From contig NZ_STGB01000005.1 of the NCBI RefSeq assembly GCF_005222815.1, forward strand, positions 186,001-250,000: a stretch of DNA of 64,000 bases, written 5' to 3'. The number at the start of each line of letters is the position of its first letter. The stretch's first letter is position 1. The notes beneath the pieces were generated by a model. It did not search any database and was not told the origin of the DNA. It saw nothing but the letters and a program-made list of their open reading frames with translations. The position numbers and the translations under genes are program-made. Below, in pieces: positions 17,145 to 25,811 of the stretch. This DNA comes from Roseomonas sp. AR75 (GTDB lineage: Bacteria > Pseudomonadota > Alphaproteobacteria > Acetobacterales > Acetobacteraceae).

Positions 17145-17777
17145 GTGACCACCACCACCCGCCTCTTCCTCGTCCGCCACGCCCTGGTGGAACCCTCCGC
17201 GCGCCTGACGATGTACGGCACGATGGATGTCGGCCTGTGCGAGCTGGCCTTGCGGCAGGAGGCCGCCGCCTATCGCTGGCTCGCCGCACGCCTGCCGCAG
17301 CCGGCGCGCTGGCTCGTCACCCCGCTCTCCCGCACCCGCGCCACGGCCGCGGCGATCTTCGCCGCCGGCTACCCGGAAACGCCGCTGGAGACCCATCCCG
17401 AGCTGATCGAGCAGGCGCTCGGCGAATGGCAAGGCCTGCCGCACGACACCTTCTTCCAGCGGCTGCGCGACAAGCCGCACCCCTTCTGGTCGATCAGCGT
17501 GGAAGAGCGCCCGCCCGGCGGCGAGAGCTTCGCCGACGTCATCGCCCGCGTCGGGCCGGCGGTGGACCGGCTGGTCGAGGAGAATGCGGGCGGCGACGTG
17601 GTGATCGTGGCGCATGGCGGGTCGATCCGCGCGGCGCTGGCGCATGCCATGGGCGTGCCGGGCCTGGCGGTGCTGACCTTCTCGATCAAGAACCTGTCGC
17701 TGACGCGGCTCGAGAAGGTCGGCCCCGACTGGCGCGTCGCCGCGGTGAACGAAGAGCCCTTCACCTTGCCTGTATAG
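17145..17777 (+). CDS. Histidine phosphatase (phosphoglycerate mutase-like) family protein
   Basis: 210 residues from GTG 17145, with AGAGGGA just upstream as ribosome-binding site. The catalytic RH motif is LVRHALVEP (R11, H12; the canonical third residue Gly is Ala). The second core His is in VIVAHGGSIRAAL (H157), with the acid ALGEWQG region (about 91-97) between. The family includes CobC-like alpha-ribazole phosphatases, sugar phosphatases and phosphoglycerate mutases. The G in RHG being replaced is common in bacterial members. Given the upstream sugar hydrolase, a sugar-phosphate phosphatase is possible but unproven. Confidence 0.85.
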   Translation: MTTTTRLFLVRHALVEPSARLTMYGTMDVGLCELALRQEAAAYRWLAARLPQPARWLVTPLSRTRATAAAIFAAGYPETPLETHPELIEQALGEWQGLPHDTFFQRLRDKPHPFWSISVEERPPGGESFADVIARVGPAVDRLVEENAGGDVVIVAHGGSIRAALAHAMGVPGLAVLTFSIKNLSLTRLEKVGPDWRVAAVNEEPFTLPV

Positions 17778-17781
17778 GCGC

Positions 17782-17904
17782 CTCAGGCGCCGGCGCCGCC
17801 TCCGGCGGCTTGGCTGACGCGCAGGCCACGGTCGCCCCGGCCCGCGCTGTCGGGTGGTGCGCGGGCCGCTTCGCGGCCTCGGCCGGCCTTGCCGGCCGCC
17901 TGAG
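17782..17904 (+). repeat. Type A palindromic repeat, copy 1
   Basis: A 123-base element bounded by the perfect terminal inverted repeat CTCAGGCG ... CGCCTGAG. Inside are two strong hairpins, GCCGCC-TCC-GGCGGC and GCCGGC-CTT-GCCGGC, and between them the conserved core GGGCCGCTTCGCGGCCTCGG. A second copy lies at 54972-55069. The two copies share order and core, but their stems differ by paired changes. It occupies the 236-base gap between the histidine phosphatase and the SYLF gene. Confidence 0.7.
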
Positions 17905-17949
17905 CCTTCGGTCCGCCACATCACGCCCCCGAAATACCTTGCCTCTGCC

Positions 17950-17979
17950 TTGGACAGCCGAGTCGCAACCCTGTAGAAT
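17950..17979 (+). promoter_or_regulatory. Sigma-70-type promoter of the SYLF gene
   Basis: TTGGAC (17950-17955) and TAGAAT (17974-17979) are separated by 18 bases. They stand 34 bases before the ATG at 18014, leaving room for a leader with CCGGAGG as ribosome-binding site. This is the best match to a -35/-10 pair I found in the window. Confidence 0.6.
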
Positions 17980-18013
17980 CGGCGCGGACACAACACCTTG
18001 CCGGAGGCTGCTC

Positions 18014-18730
18014 ATGTTCCGTGGCATCTACGTGGCTGCCCTCCTCCTCGCCGCCCAGCCCGCGGCGGCGCAGCAGGCGCAGCAGACCCTGGTCGATCGC
18101 GCTGCGCTCGCGGTGCAGGAGATCATGACCACCGGTGACCACACCCGCGAACAGCAGGACACGCTGAAGCGCGCCCGCGCCGCGCTGGTCTGCCCGCGCG
18201 TCTTCCGCGCCGGCTTCATCCTCGCCGGCGAGGGCGGGACCTGCGTGCTGCTCGGCCGCGACGGCGGCGGGTCCTGGTCGTCGCCTGCCTTCTACCAGAT
18301 GAGTTCCGGCAGCCTCGGCCTGCAGGCCGGCATCCAGGACGGCACCATGCTGGTCATGGTGATGACCGATCGCGGGTTGCAGGCGCTGATGAACAGCCAG
18401 TTCAAGGTCGGGGCGGATGCCGCGATGACCTTCGCCACCCTCGGGGCCGGCGTCCAGGGCGCCACCACCGCGGCGGCGGGGGCGGATATCGTCGCCATCT
18501 CGCGCACGCGCGGCCTGTTCGCGGGCATGTCGCTGCAGGGCTCCCTGCTCACCTATCTGCCGGACTACGCCCGCGCCTATTACGGCAAGGACGCATCGGC
18601 CCGGCAGATCGTGGTGCAGATGGAGGCGCACAATCCCGGCGCGGACCCGCTGCGCGCGATGCTGATGCGCTTCGGCTCGCCCGGCGCCCAGGCCTCGGCG
18701 CAGGCCACGTCGCCGACGTCGCAGCGCTAG
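18014..18730 (+). CDS. Exported SYLF (Ysc84-type) lipid-binding domain protein
   Basis: 238 residues from ATG 18014. The signal peptide (FRGIYVAALLLAAQPAAAQ) is cleaved near residue 20. The mature part contains the SYLF/YSC84 pattern: ALVCPRVFRAGFILAGEGGTCVLLGR, then SSPAFYQMSSGSLGLQAGIQDGTMLVMVM, then the FKVGADAAMTFATLGAG block. In eukaryotes the domain binds phosphoinositides; bacterial members are secreted and of unknown role, often near the outer membrane. The C-terminal 20 residues (AQASAQATSPTSQR) are low complexity. It has its own promoter and a CCGGAGG ribosome-binding site. Confidence 0.88.
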   Translation: MFRGIYVAALLLAAQPAAAQQAQQTLVDRAALAVQEIMTTGDHTREQQDTLKRARAALVCPRVFRAGFILAGEGGTCVLLGRDGGGSWSSPAFYQMSSGSLGLQAGIQDGTMLVMVMTDRGLQALMNSQFKVGADAAMTFATLGAGVQGATTAAAGADIVAISRTRGLFAGMSLQGSLLTYLPDYARAYYGKDASARQIVVQMEAHNPGADPLRAMLMRFGSPGAQASAQATSPTSQR

Positions 18731-18795
18731 TTGCAACGTCCCGTGCGCGCGCCGCGCGAATTGACCGCCCGGCGCGGCGATGCCAGAGGATCGGC

Positions 18796-19152
18796 GTGCG
18801 CGCCCTCGACCCCGCCATAGCCGGACAGCTCGCCGCCTCGCTGCCGGAGGCGGAGTTCCAGCGTCTGCTGCGTACCTTCGAAGCGGATCTCGGCCGCCTT
18901 GCCGACGACTATGGCCGCGCCGCCGCGGCCGAGGATTCGGACGGGCTGCGCCGCGCGGCGCACAGCCTGGCCGGCGCGGCCGCGGCGATCGGCGCGGGCC
19001 GGCTGGAAGCCGCGGCGCGCTCCGCCATGGAAGGCCAGGGCACGGCCGACACCGCCGGGCAGATCCGCGACGAGGCCGCGGCCGCGCTGGCCGCGCTGGC
19101 CGCGCTGTCGGCCCCTGTCGGCCAGGACGGCAGCGGGTCCGCCGACGGCTAG
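18796..19152 (+). CDS. Stand-alone Hpt (histidine phosphotransfer) protein
   Basis: 118 residues from GTG 18796. The four-helix Hpt pattern has its phospho-acceptor His at residue 56 in AAHSLAGAAAAIGAGRL, close to the canonical HSLKGAAAAIGA form except that Lys is replaced by Ala. Such proteins pass phosphate between kinase receiver domains and response regulators. Its TAG stop overlaps the TAG stop of the HWE kinase gene on the other strand (19149-19152), a tail-to-tail arrangement. A functional link with that kinase is plausible from position but not shown, and the kinase lacks a receiver domain. The C-terminal tail is glycine/serine-rich. Confidence 0.8.
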   Translation: MRALDPAIAGQLAASLPEAEFQRLLRTFEADLGRLADDYGRAAAAEDSDGLRRAAHSLAGAAAAIGAGRLEAAARSAMEGQGTADTAGQIRDEAAAALAALAALSAPVGQDGSGSADG

Positions 19153-21146
19153 CTTGCCGCAAGCGGCGCGTGGCGCTCTTGCGTCACGCGGGCCAGCGGC
19201 AGGGCGATCAGGCAGACCATCCCGTCGCGCTCCCAGAGCCGCTCCGCCTCGCCACCGAGTTGCCCGCCGATCGTGGCCTGGATGACGCGCGCGCCGAAGC
19301 CGCGACGGCGCGGCTCGTTGGCGATCTCCGGCCCGTCCCGCTCCTCCCAGCGCAGCCGCAGCCTTCCCGCTGCCTCGTCGCGCCACCAGGTGACGCAGAG
19401 CCGCCCGTGCGGCGCCCCCAGCGCGCCGTATTTCGTCGCGTTGGTCGCCAGTTCATGCACCGCCATGGACAGCGCCTGCACGGCCGGCGGCGTCAGCAGG
19501 ATGTCCGGGCCCTGCAGCGCGATACGCTGTGCGCCCGCGGCGCCGCCGCCGGCCTGGGCGAAGGTGGCGAGCTCGGCTTCCAGCACGCTGCGCAGCCTGA
19601 CGCCCTGCCAGCGCCCCTCCGCCAGCGCGGAATGCGCCCGCGCCAGCGCCGCCACGCGGCCTTCCACGGCCTTCGCGAAGGCATCCGCATCGTGCCGGGG
19701 GGTGAGGCGGAGCGCGGCCTGCACCACCGTCAGCGCGTTCTTCGCGCGATGGTCCAGCTCGCGCGCCATCAGCGCCTGGCGCTCCTCCGCCTCGCGCCGC
19801 TCGGTGATGTCCATGCTGGAGCCGATATAGCCGAGGAAGCTGCCCTGGGCATCGTAGCGCGGCGCGCCCACCGCCAGCACGAAGCGCCAGGCGCCGTCCT
19901 CGGCGCGGCGGATGCGGTACTCCAGGCGGAACCCCTCCTGCGCGGCAAGGGCGGCGCGGGTGGTGGCGCGCGTGGCGGCCCGGTCCTCGGGATGCACGGC
20001 GTCCAGCCAGCCCATGCCTTCCCCGGCATGCGGCGCCTGGCCGGTGAAGTCGTACCAGGACTGGCCGAGGAAGGTGCAGCGCCCCGCCGCATCGGTGACC
20101 CAGACCATTACCGGGGCATGGTCCGCCATGTCGCGGAACCGCGCCTCGCTCTCCTGCAGGGCCGCCGTGCGCTCCTCGACGCGGCGTTCCAGCGCCTCGC
20201 GTTCGCCCTGCAACGCCGCGGTCAGCGCCTGCTGCCGCGCCGCGCCGCGCCGGCCGACGACGGCCAGGGCCGTCAGCATCGCGAGTACCGCCGCCAGGAC
20301 CAGGCCGGCCAGCCAGGTGCGCTCGCGCCAATCCGCCAGCACGACGTCGAGCGGCTGGCTGACCGCCAGAACCACGGGAAACCGATCGAGGCGGCGGATC
20401 GCCTCGAGCCTTCCGCCATCGGCGATGCGCACCAAACCTTCGCCCGGAGACGGGAGGTCCTGCGGCATGCCCAGGGCGTCGGCCGGCGGCTCGCTGGCGC
20501 TCGCCGCCGGAGGCCAGGCGACCAGCCGCGCACCATCATCGCGAAACAAGGCGAACTGCGCCCCGTCGCCCAGCCCGGCCTCCGCATACACGGCGCCGAA
20601 GTAGTCGCTGTAGACGCCGGCGACCGCGATGCCGGAGAACCCACCATCAGGCGCCTCCAGCGGACGGCTCAGCGTGAAGCGCATCCGGCCTGAGACAGAG
20701 CCCGGCGCCGCGGAGCCGATGCGCAATCCGCGCTCGCCCGCAAGATGGGCCTGGAAATACGGCCTGTGCGCATAGGCGCCGACGGTCGAGGGCGGCTCCG
20801 ACCAGCTATCCACCAGCGTGGTGCCGTCGCGGTCCATGACCCAGGCCGAGGACAATTGCTGGCTGTCGACGACCAGCAGGCGCAGGCGCTCATGCAGGCC
20901 GGGGGCGCGGCCCTCCTCGCGCAGCCCCGCGGGATCGCCGACGGCGGCGACGGCCGCCTGCACGGCACGGTCGCCGGCAGCGAAGGCGCGGTCGGCATGT
21001 TCCTCCAGCAGCCGCGCCGTGGCGGCGAGATTGGCCTCCGCGCCCTTCAGGACGCTCCGCCGGTCCGCCAGGACGCCCAGTGTCCACATGCCCGTGCAGG
21101 CGGTGCCGGACACGACCAGCGCCAGGAGCCAGGCCGCTCTCTGCAC
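19149..21146 (-). CDS. dCache-PAS HWE-family sensor histidine kinase
   Basis: 665 residues from GTG 21146, preferred because GAGGA stands 6 bases upstream; an ATG at 21212 would add 22 residues. A transmembrane helix at about 5-25 is followed by a large extracytoplasmic domain (30-285) of the double-Cache type (RPYFQAHLAGERGLRIGS, SGIAVAGVYSDYF), a second helix (about 297-318), a coiled-coil linker, and a PAS/PAC domain (330-450; YDFTGQAPHAGEG, GYIGSSMDITERREAEE). The HWE kinase module has its phospho-acceptor in ELDHRAKNAL (about H466) and HELATNATKYGAL. Catalytic residues look intact. Signal and partner are unknown. Confidence 0.9.
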   Translation of the reverse strand: MQRAAWLLALVVSGTACTGMWTLGVLADRRSVLKGAEANLAATARLLEEHADRAFAAGDRAVQAAVAAVGDPAGLREEGRAPGLHERLRLLVVDSQQLSSAWVMDRDGTTLVDSWSEPPSTVGAYAHRPYFQAHLAGERGLRIGSAAPGSVSGRMRFTLSRPLEAPDGGFSGIAVAGVYSDYFGAVYAEAGLGDGAQFALFRDDGARLVAWPPAASASEPPADALGMPQDLPSPGEGLVRIADGGRLEAIRRLDRFPVVLAVSQPLDVVLADWRERTWLAGLVLAAVLAMLTALAVVGRRGAARQQALTAALQGEREALERRVEERTAALQESEARFRDMADHAPVMVWVTDAAGRCTFLGQSWYDFTGQAPHAGEGMGWLDAVHPEDRAATRATTRAALAAQEGFRLEYRIRRAEDGAWRFVLAVGAPRYDAQGSFLGYIGSSMDITERREAEERQALMARELDHRAKNALTVVQAALRLTPRHDADAFAKAVEGRVAALARAHSALAEGRWQGVRLRSVLEAELATFAQAGGGAAGAQRIALQGPDILLTPPAVQALSMAVHELATNATKYGALGAPHGRLCVTWWRDEAAGRLRLRWEERDGPEIANEPRRRGFGARVIQATIGGQLGGEAERLWERDGMVCLIALPLARVTQERHAPLAAS

Positions 21147-21365
21147 ATGCCATCCTCGGGAAGGGTGTCCCGGGAAGAGCCATGCCGCGCATGCCCCCCG
21201 AAGGCCACGCAACTTCGCGCGATCCAGCCCGGTTGCACGCGCGAAGGGCGCGGGAAATCGGCCGGAACAGACCAGGGGTGGCGGGACGGCTGCCGCATTC
21301 CCGCTGGATTCCGCAGCGCCGGCATGCCGTAACTGATGTCGTCATACCGGTGTCGGAGGCTTGCC

Positions 21366-22607
21366 ATGGATACGGTGGTCGCGATGCCGCAGGCCGGTCC
21401 GCTCACGGAGGACGAGGCCGCGACCATCGCCTATGTCCGCGACCTGCAGCGCGACGGGCGCCTGTTGCTGCGCCATGTCGCGCGCCGCGCGGATCGCAGC
21501 CTCGCCATGTCGCCGGGCATCGCGGCGGTGCCGCAGATCACCGTGCTCACCGAGGATCCCGCGGCGATCGCGCGCGACCGCGGCAAGTTCCAGGCGCTCA
21601 CCGGCTGCGTGGACGCGCTCAGCCGGCAGGCGGCGCCCGCCAATGCCAGCACCATCCGGCTCACGCGCGCCTATCTGCGCAGCGCGACGGAAGGCGGCGA
21701 GCCTTCGGTCGAGGTGAAGGCGCGGGTGCGGTGGCTGCGGGCGGTGATCTTCAGCCTGATCGTGCTGGTCGTGCTGGCGGTGATCGTCTCCATCGGGCTG
21801 CTCGCGCATGTGGACAATGGCCGCCGCGCCGTGCAGCAGCTCCAGGCCTCTGTGGCCGAGATCGAGACGCTGCAGGGCGAGCTGGCGAAGCTGCCGCCCA
21901 ATGCCTGGGTGCCGCCGCGCGTGCCGGCGCTGGAGCTGACCTATCGCCCGATGTGCCCGGGTTCGAGCGCCTACGCGCTGCTGCCCGCGGATACGCCGGA
22001 TGGCGCGCGGGCGGATGCGCTGTGCAGCCTGCTCGGCCAGGCGGCGCTGCGCAATCGCCTGGTGATGATGCGGCTGGCGCGCTGGAACAGCCTGTCCTGC
22101 GGCGTGCCGCTGCTCGATCCTTGCACGCCGCCGGATGCCGGGGAGACGATGTACGACCAGTCGATGCAGCACCACTGGGATCGGACGGAGCTGCGCACCG
22201 CCTCCGTCATCTCCACGCTGACGGGCTTCGTGCTGCCGCTGCTGATGGGCTTCATCGGCGGCGCCGCGTATGTGCTGCGGCGGCTTGACCACAAGCTGTC
22301 GGAGAACACGCTGGAAGTGCGCGATGGCTGGCACGCCGTGCTGCGCGTGCTGCTGGCGACGATGCTGGGCGGGCTGCTCGGCGTGGTCTGGAGCGGCGAC
22401 GAGCCGGTGCAGCTCGGCGGCTTCGCGCTGACGCTCGCGGCCGCGGCCTTCTTCGTCGGCTTCGCGCTGGAGGCGGTGTTCACGGTGATCGAGGCGATGG
22501 TCGAGGGCGTCGCGGGACGGCTGCAGACGCCGCCGCCGCCGCAGGTGATCACCGCGCCGCCGATGATCGTGCCGCAGATGCCGATGGGCGTGCCGGGACA
22601 GAGCTGA
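21366..22607 (+). CDS. Membrane protein of unknown function with cytoplasmic N terminus and periplasmic loop
   Basis: 413 residues from ATG 21366, chosen for the GGAGG at 21355 (6-7 bases spacing); a start ten codons earlier has no such site. The N-terminal 125 residues are soluble and charged. A helix (about 127-150) leads to a coiled-coil-like stretch (GRRAVQQLQASVAEIETLQGEL) and a loop with several Cys (MCPGSS, ALCSLL, LSCGVPLLDPC). Three more helices cluster near residues 285-305, 325-345 and 355-385. The C-terminal tail is Pro/Met-rich. I do not recognise the family. The paired cysteines suggest disulphides in an extracytoplasmic loop. Confidence 0.65.
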   Translation: MDTVVAMPQAGPLTEDEAATIAYVRDLQRDGRLLLRHVARRADRSLAMSPGIAAVPQITVLTEDPAAIARDRGKFQALTGCVDALSRQAAPANASTIRLTRAYLRSATEGGEPSVEVKARVRWLRAVIFSLIVLVVLAVIVSIGLLAHVDNGRRAVQQLQASVAEIETLQGELAKLPPNAWVPPRVPALELTYRPMCPGSSAYALLPADTPDGARADALCSLLGQAALRNRLVMMRLARWNSLSCGVPLLDPCTPPDAGETMYDQSMQHHWDRTELRTASVISTLTGFVLPLLMGFIGGAAYVLRRLDHKLSENTLEVRDGWHAVLRVLLATMLGGLLGVVWSGDEPVQLGGFALTLAAAAFFVGFALEAVFTVIEAMVEGVAGRLQTPPPPQVITAPPMIVPQMPMGVPGQS

Positions 22608-22611
22608 GCCG

Positions 22612-23484
22612 CTATCCCGCCAGCCCCGCGCGCAGCCGCCGCCGCGCCTCCTCCGGCAGGTCGTCCAGCAGGCCGTGGCGCAGGAAGAATCCGGTCATCA
22701 CCAGGTTGACGTTGAACTTCACGCGGTCGCCCTCGGCCACTTCCCGCAGCAGGTCGCGGGCGGGGCGCAGCTCGAAACGCTCGACCTCGTCGTCCGAGGG
22801 GCGCGGGACCACGCCTTCCGGCAGTTCGAGGTCGTAGCAATGCAGCACGTCGCGGCGCAGCCCCTCGTCATTGGCCATGACATAGGCGATGCGCTCCACC
22901 GGGACGGCGCTGGCCGCCAGCTCGGCCGGCAGGGAGGCCTCCTCCGCCGCTTCCTTGACCAGGCATTCATCCGGCGAGAGGCCGGCGGGAATGCCGCCCG
23001 CGACGATGTTGTCGATCTTCCCCGGCGCCACCGCCTTGTGCCTGGAGCGCCAGCCGACCCAAAGATGCGGCCCGTCCGCCCGGCGGACGAAGCCGTTCAC
23101 ATGCACCCCCTGGGAGATGATGCCGAAGGCCGGCAGGGCGCCGCGGTCGATCCGCGCCAGCACCGGGCCATCCGCCGTGGCGCGGACATCAAAGGGCTCG
23201 TCGCGCAGGCGGAAATGGCCGCGTGCCGCCAGCAGCCGGGCCAGGCGCTCCAGCGCGGTGGTCGCCGCGCCCTCGCCCCGGATGCGCCCGGCCAGCGCCG
23301 CGCCGTCCCGGTCGAAATGCACGTCGCGCGGGAAGAAGGAGAGCGCCCGCGCCAGCTCCGCGCCCATCCACCCCACCTGCTGCCCGGCGACCCGGAAGGG
23401 GATCAGATGGGCCGGCGAGGCGAGGTTGTTGCACGCCTCCACATGGCGCCAGAGGCGGGGGAAGAGGTCCTGGTCGGGGCTCAT
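22612..23484 (-). CDS. NUDIX hydrolase with N-terminal DUF4743 domain
   Basis: 290 residues from the ATG at 23482-23484; the 24 further in-frame residues upstream are not needed. The N-terminal part (PAHLIPFRVAGQQVGWM, about 25-120) matches the DUF4743 domain found before NUDIX domains of the Tnr3/thiamine-pyrophosphate-related family. The NUDIX box is GGIPAGLSPDECLVKEAAEEA (from about residue 160), with the acidic pair EE in place, although the canonical Arg is Lys. In yeast Tnr3 the same architecture acts on oxidised thiamine diphosphates. The role here is inferred from architecture. It is divergent from the Atm1-type exporter across about 80 bases. Confidence 0.88.
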   Translation of the reverse strand: MSPDQDLFPRLWRHVEACNNLASPAHLIPFRVAGQQVGWMGAELARALSFFPRDVHFDRDGAALAGRIRGEGAATTALERLARLLAARGHFRLRDEPFDVRATADGPVLARIDRGALPAFGIISQGVHVNGFVRRADGPHLWVGWRSRHKAVAPGKIDNIVAGGIPAGLSPDECLVKEAAEEASLPAELAASAVPVERIAYVMANDEGLRRDVLHCYDLELPEGVVPRPSDDEVERFELRPARDLLREVAEGDRVKFNVNLVMTGFFLRHGLLDDLPEEARRRLRAGLAG

Positions 23485-23567
23485 GCGGCCCTGTAACGCG
23501 CCGGGCGCATGGCCGGGAAGCCGCCGGAGGCTTTCGTGACGGCCGGAGATCGCCACATGGTGGCACG

Positions 23568-25439
23568 ATGAAGCATGCCGAGACCGGGGAGGAGCGTGGC
23601 CACCTGCGCACCCTCCTGACCCTTGCCCGCTACCTCTGGCCGCAGGGCGAGCCGGGGTTGCGCGCCCGCGTCGTCGCCAGCCTCGGCCTGCTGCTGGCCG
23701 CGCGCGGCGTCAATGTGCTGATCCCGATCGCCTTCGGCCGTGCCGTGGATGCGCTGACGCCCCAGGGAGGGGCTGCCGGCGCCGCTTCGCTGGTGGTGGT
23801 GCCGATCGCGATCGTCGCGGCCTATGGCATGGTGCGGCTGCTCAGCTCCGCCTTCACGGAAGCGTCCGACGCCACCTTCTCCAAGGTGCAGGGCCGCGCC
23901 ATGCGGCGCATCGCGCTGGAGGTGTTCGAGCACCTGCACCGGCTGTCGCTGCGCTTCCACCTGGATCGCCAGACCGGCGGCCTCAGCCGCGTGATCGAGC
24001 GTGGCACCCGCGGCATGACCTTCGTGCTGGACTTCCTCCTGTTCCGCATCGCGCCGACCCTGCTCGAGATCCTGATCGTCGCGGGCATCCTCTGGGTGAT
24101 GTTCGACTTCACCTTCAGCGCGATCATCCTGCTGAGCCTCGGCCTCTACATCGCCTTCACGCTGCTGTTCACCGAATGGCGCCTGCGCTTCCGGCGGCAG
24201 ATGAACGAGACCGACCAGGAGGCGAACACCAAGGCGGTGGACAGCCTGCTGAACTTCGAGACGGTGAAGTATTTCGGCAACGAGGCGCATGAGGCGCGGC
24301 GCTACGACCAGGCGATGCAGCGCTACGAGCACGCCTATGTCCGGTCCGAGGTCACCCTCAACGCGCTGAACTTCGGCCAGCAGGCGATCATCGCGGTGGG
24401 GCTGACCGTGGTGATGCTGCTGGCGGCGCAGCGCGTGGCGAACGGGCAGATGACCGTCGGCGACTTCGTGCTGGTCAACACCTACCTGCTGCAGCTGTTC
24501 CAGCCGCTGAACTTCCTCGGCTTCGCGTATCGCGAGATCAAGCAGGGGCTGGTGGACATGGAGGCGATGTTCGGCCTGCTGCGCGAGGCGCGCGAGGTGC
24601 CGGACCGGCCCGGTGCGAAGCCGCTGCGGGTGACGGATGGCGAGGTGCGCTTCGAGGATGTGCGCTTCGGCTACCGCCCGGACCGGGAGATCCTGAAGGG
24701 CGTTTCCTTCACCGTGCCGCCGGGGCGGACGCTGGCCATCGTCGGGCCGACGGGGGCCGGGAAGTCCACCATATCCCGCCTGCTGTTCCGCTTCTACGAC
24801 GTGAACGAAGGCGCCGTGCGGGTGGACGGGCAGGATGTGCGCGACGTGACGCAGGACAGCCTGCGCGCGGCCATCGGCGTGGTGCCGCAGGACACCGTGC
24901 TGTTCAACGACACCATCCGCTACAACATCGCCTATGGCCGGCCCGGCGCCAGCCAGGCCGAGATCGAGCAGGCGGCGCGCCAGGCGCAGGTGCACGACTT
25001 CGTGCTCCGCCTGCCCGATGGCTACGACACCCGCGTGGGCGAGCGCGGCCTGAAGCTCTCGGGCGGGGAGAAGCAGCGGGTGGCGATCGCGCGCACGCTG
25101 CTGAAGGACCCGCGGCTGCTGATCCTGGACGAGGCGACCAGCGCGCTGGATACGCACACCGAGCAGGAGATCCAGTCGGCGCTGCGCAACGCCGCGCAGG
25201 GCCGCACCACGCTGGTGATCGCGCATCGCCTGTCCACCGTGGTGGAGGCGGACGAGATCATCGTTCTGCAGGACGGCCGCATCGCCGAGCGCGGCACGCA
25301 TGGGCAGCTGATTGCGCTCGACAGCCTCTATGCCGAGATGTGGCGGCGCCAGGCGCAGGCGGTGGAAGCCGCCGAGGCCGCCGCCGCAGCCGCCGCCGCG
25401 GCCGAATCCTCCGAGGTCCGCGCCCGCGCGCCGGCCTGA
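23568..25439 (+). CDS. Atm1/HMT1-type ABC exporter, half-size fused permease-ATPase
   Basis: 623 residues from ATG 23568. Six transmembrane helices (about 30-300) carry the Atm1 hallmarks FHLDRQTGGLSRVIERG and LLNFETVKYFGNE and the central helix NALNFGQQAIIAVGLTVVM. The ATPase domain (about 345-585) has Walker A VGPTGAGKST, signature LSGGEKQR and Walker B LLILDEATSALD. Bacterial Atm1 proteins export glutathione-based compounds and heavy metal-glutathione complexes and are related to mitochondrial Fe-S biogenesis. The C-terminal 40 residues are an alanine-rich tail (AEAAAAAAAAAE) not present in most relatives. It works as a homodimer. Confidence 0.92.
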   Translation: MKHAETGEERGHLRTLLTLARYLWPQGEPGLRARVVASLGLLLAARGVNVLIPIAFGRAVDALTPQGGAAGAASLVVVPIAIVAAYGMVRLLSSAFTEASDATFSKVQGRAMRRIALEVFEHLHRLSLRFHLDRQTGGLSRVIERGTRGMTFVLDFLLFRIAPTLLEILIVAGILWVMFDFTFSAIILLSLGLYIAFTLLFTEWRLRFRRQMNETDQEANTKAVDSLLNFETVKYFGNEAHEARRYDQAMQRYEHAYVRSEVTLNALNFGQQAIIAVGLTVVMLLAAQRVANGQMTVGDFVLVNTYLLQLFQPLNFLGFAYREIKQGLVDMEAMFGLLREAREVPDRPGAKPLRVTDGEVRFEDVRFGYRPDREILKGVSFTVPPGRTLAIVGPTGAGKSTISRLLFRFYDVNEGAVRVDGQDVRDVTQDSLRAAIGVVPQDTVLFNDTIRYNIAYGRPGASQAEIEQAARQAQVHDFVLRLPDGYDTRVGERGLKLSGGEKQRVAIARTLLKDPRLLILDEATSALDTHTEQEIQSALRNAAQGRTTLVIAHRLSTVVEADEIIVLQDGRIAERGTHGQLIALDSLYAEMWRRQAQAVEAAEAAAAAAAAAESSEVRARAPA

Positions 25440-25540
25440 TCCGTGACCGACAAGCCGCAGGCGCCGGCCGCAATGCCCGGCGAGGGCTTCCGCTGCCCCG
25501 CGCGCCTGCCTATCTGCCGCCGATGACAGGAGGGCCAGGC

Positions 25541-25804
25541 ATGCAGTTCGATCCCCAGGGCGTGGCGCCGGAGGACCTCAGCCATGCCGGGGCCGTGGTG
25601 GACAAGGCGATCGAGTACATGATCGGCCAGAACATCGCCCCGATCTCGGTCGCCTCGGCGCTGCTGGGCGGTGCGCTGGGCATGCTCGCGCGCAGCATGG
25701 ACGACCGCGGCGTGGCCCAGGTGCTGCGCAACGCGCTGAGTTCCGTGGAGGCCGGCGAGCTGGCCGAGATGCGCGAGCATGGCGATGCGCCGGGGAGCGC
25801 CTGA
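25541..25804 (+). CDS. Small conserved-looking protein of unknown function
   Basis: 87 residues from ATG 25541, chosen for AGGAGG seven bases upstream; an ATG six codons earlier would precede that site. The sequence begins MQFDPQGVAPEDLSHAGAVV, then AIEYMIGQNIAPISVASALLGGALGMLARSM and RGVAQVLRNALSSVEAGE. It reads as three amphipathic helices, with one moderately hydrophobic stretch (residues 37-51). No signal peptide. Not recognised. It follows the Atm1-type exporter by 100 bases and could be in the same transcript. Confidence 0.55.
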   Translation: MQFDPQGVAPEDLSHAGAVVDKAIEYMIGQNIAPISVASALLGGALGMLARSMDDRGVAQVLRNALSSVEAGELAEMREHGDAPGSA

Positions 25805-25811
25805 CGCGGCC

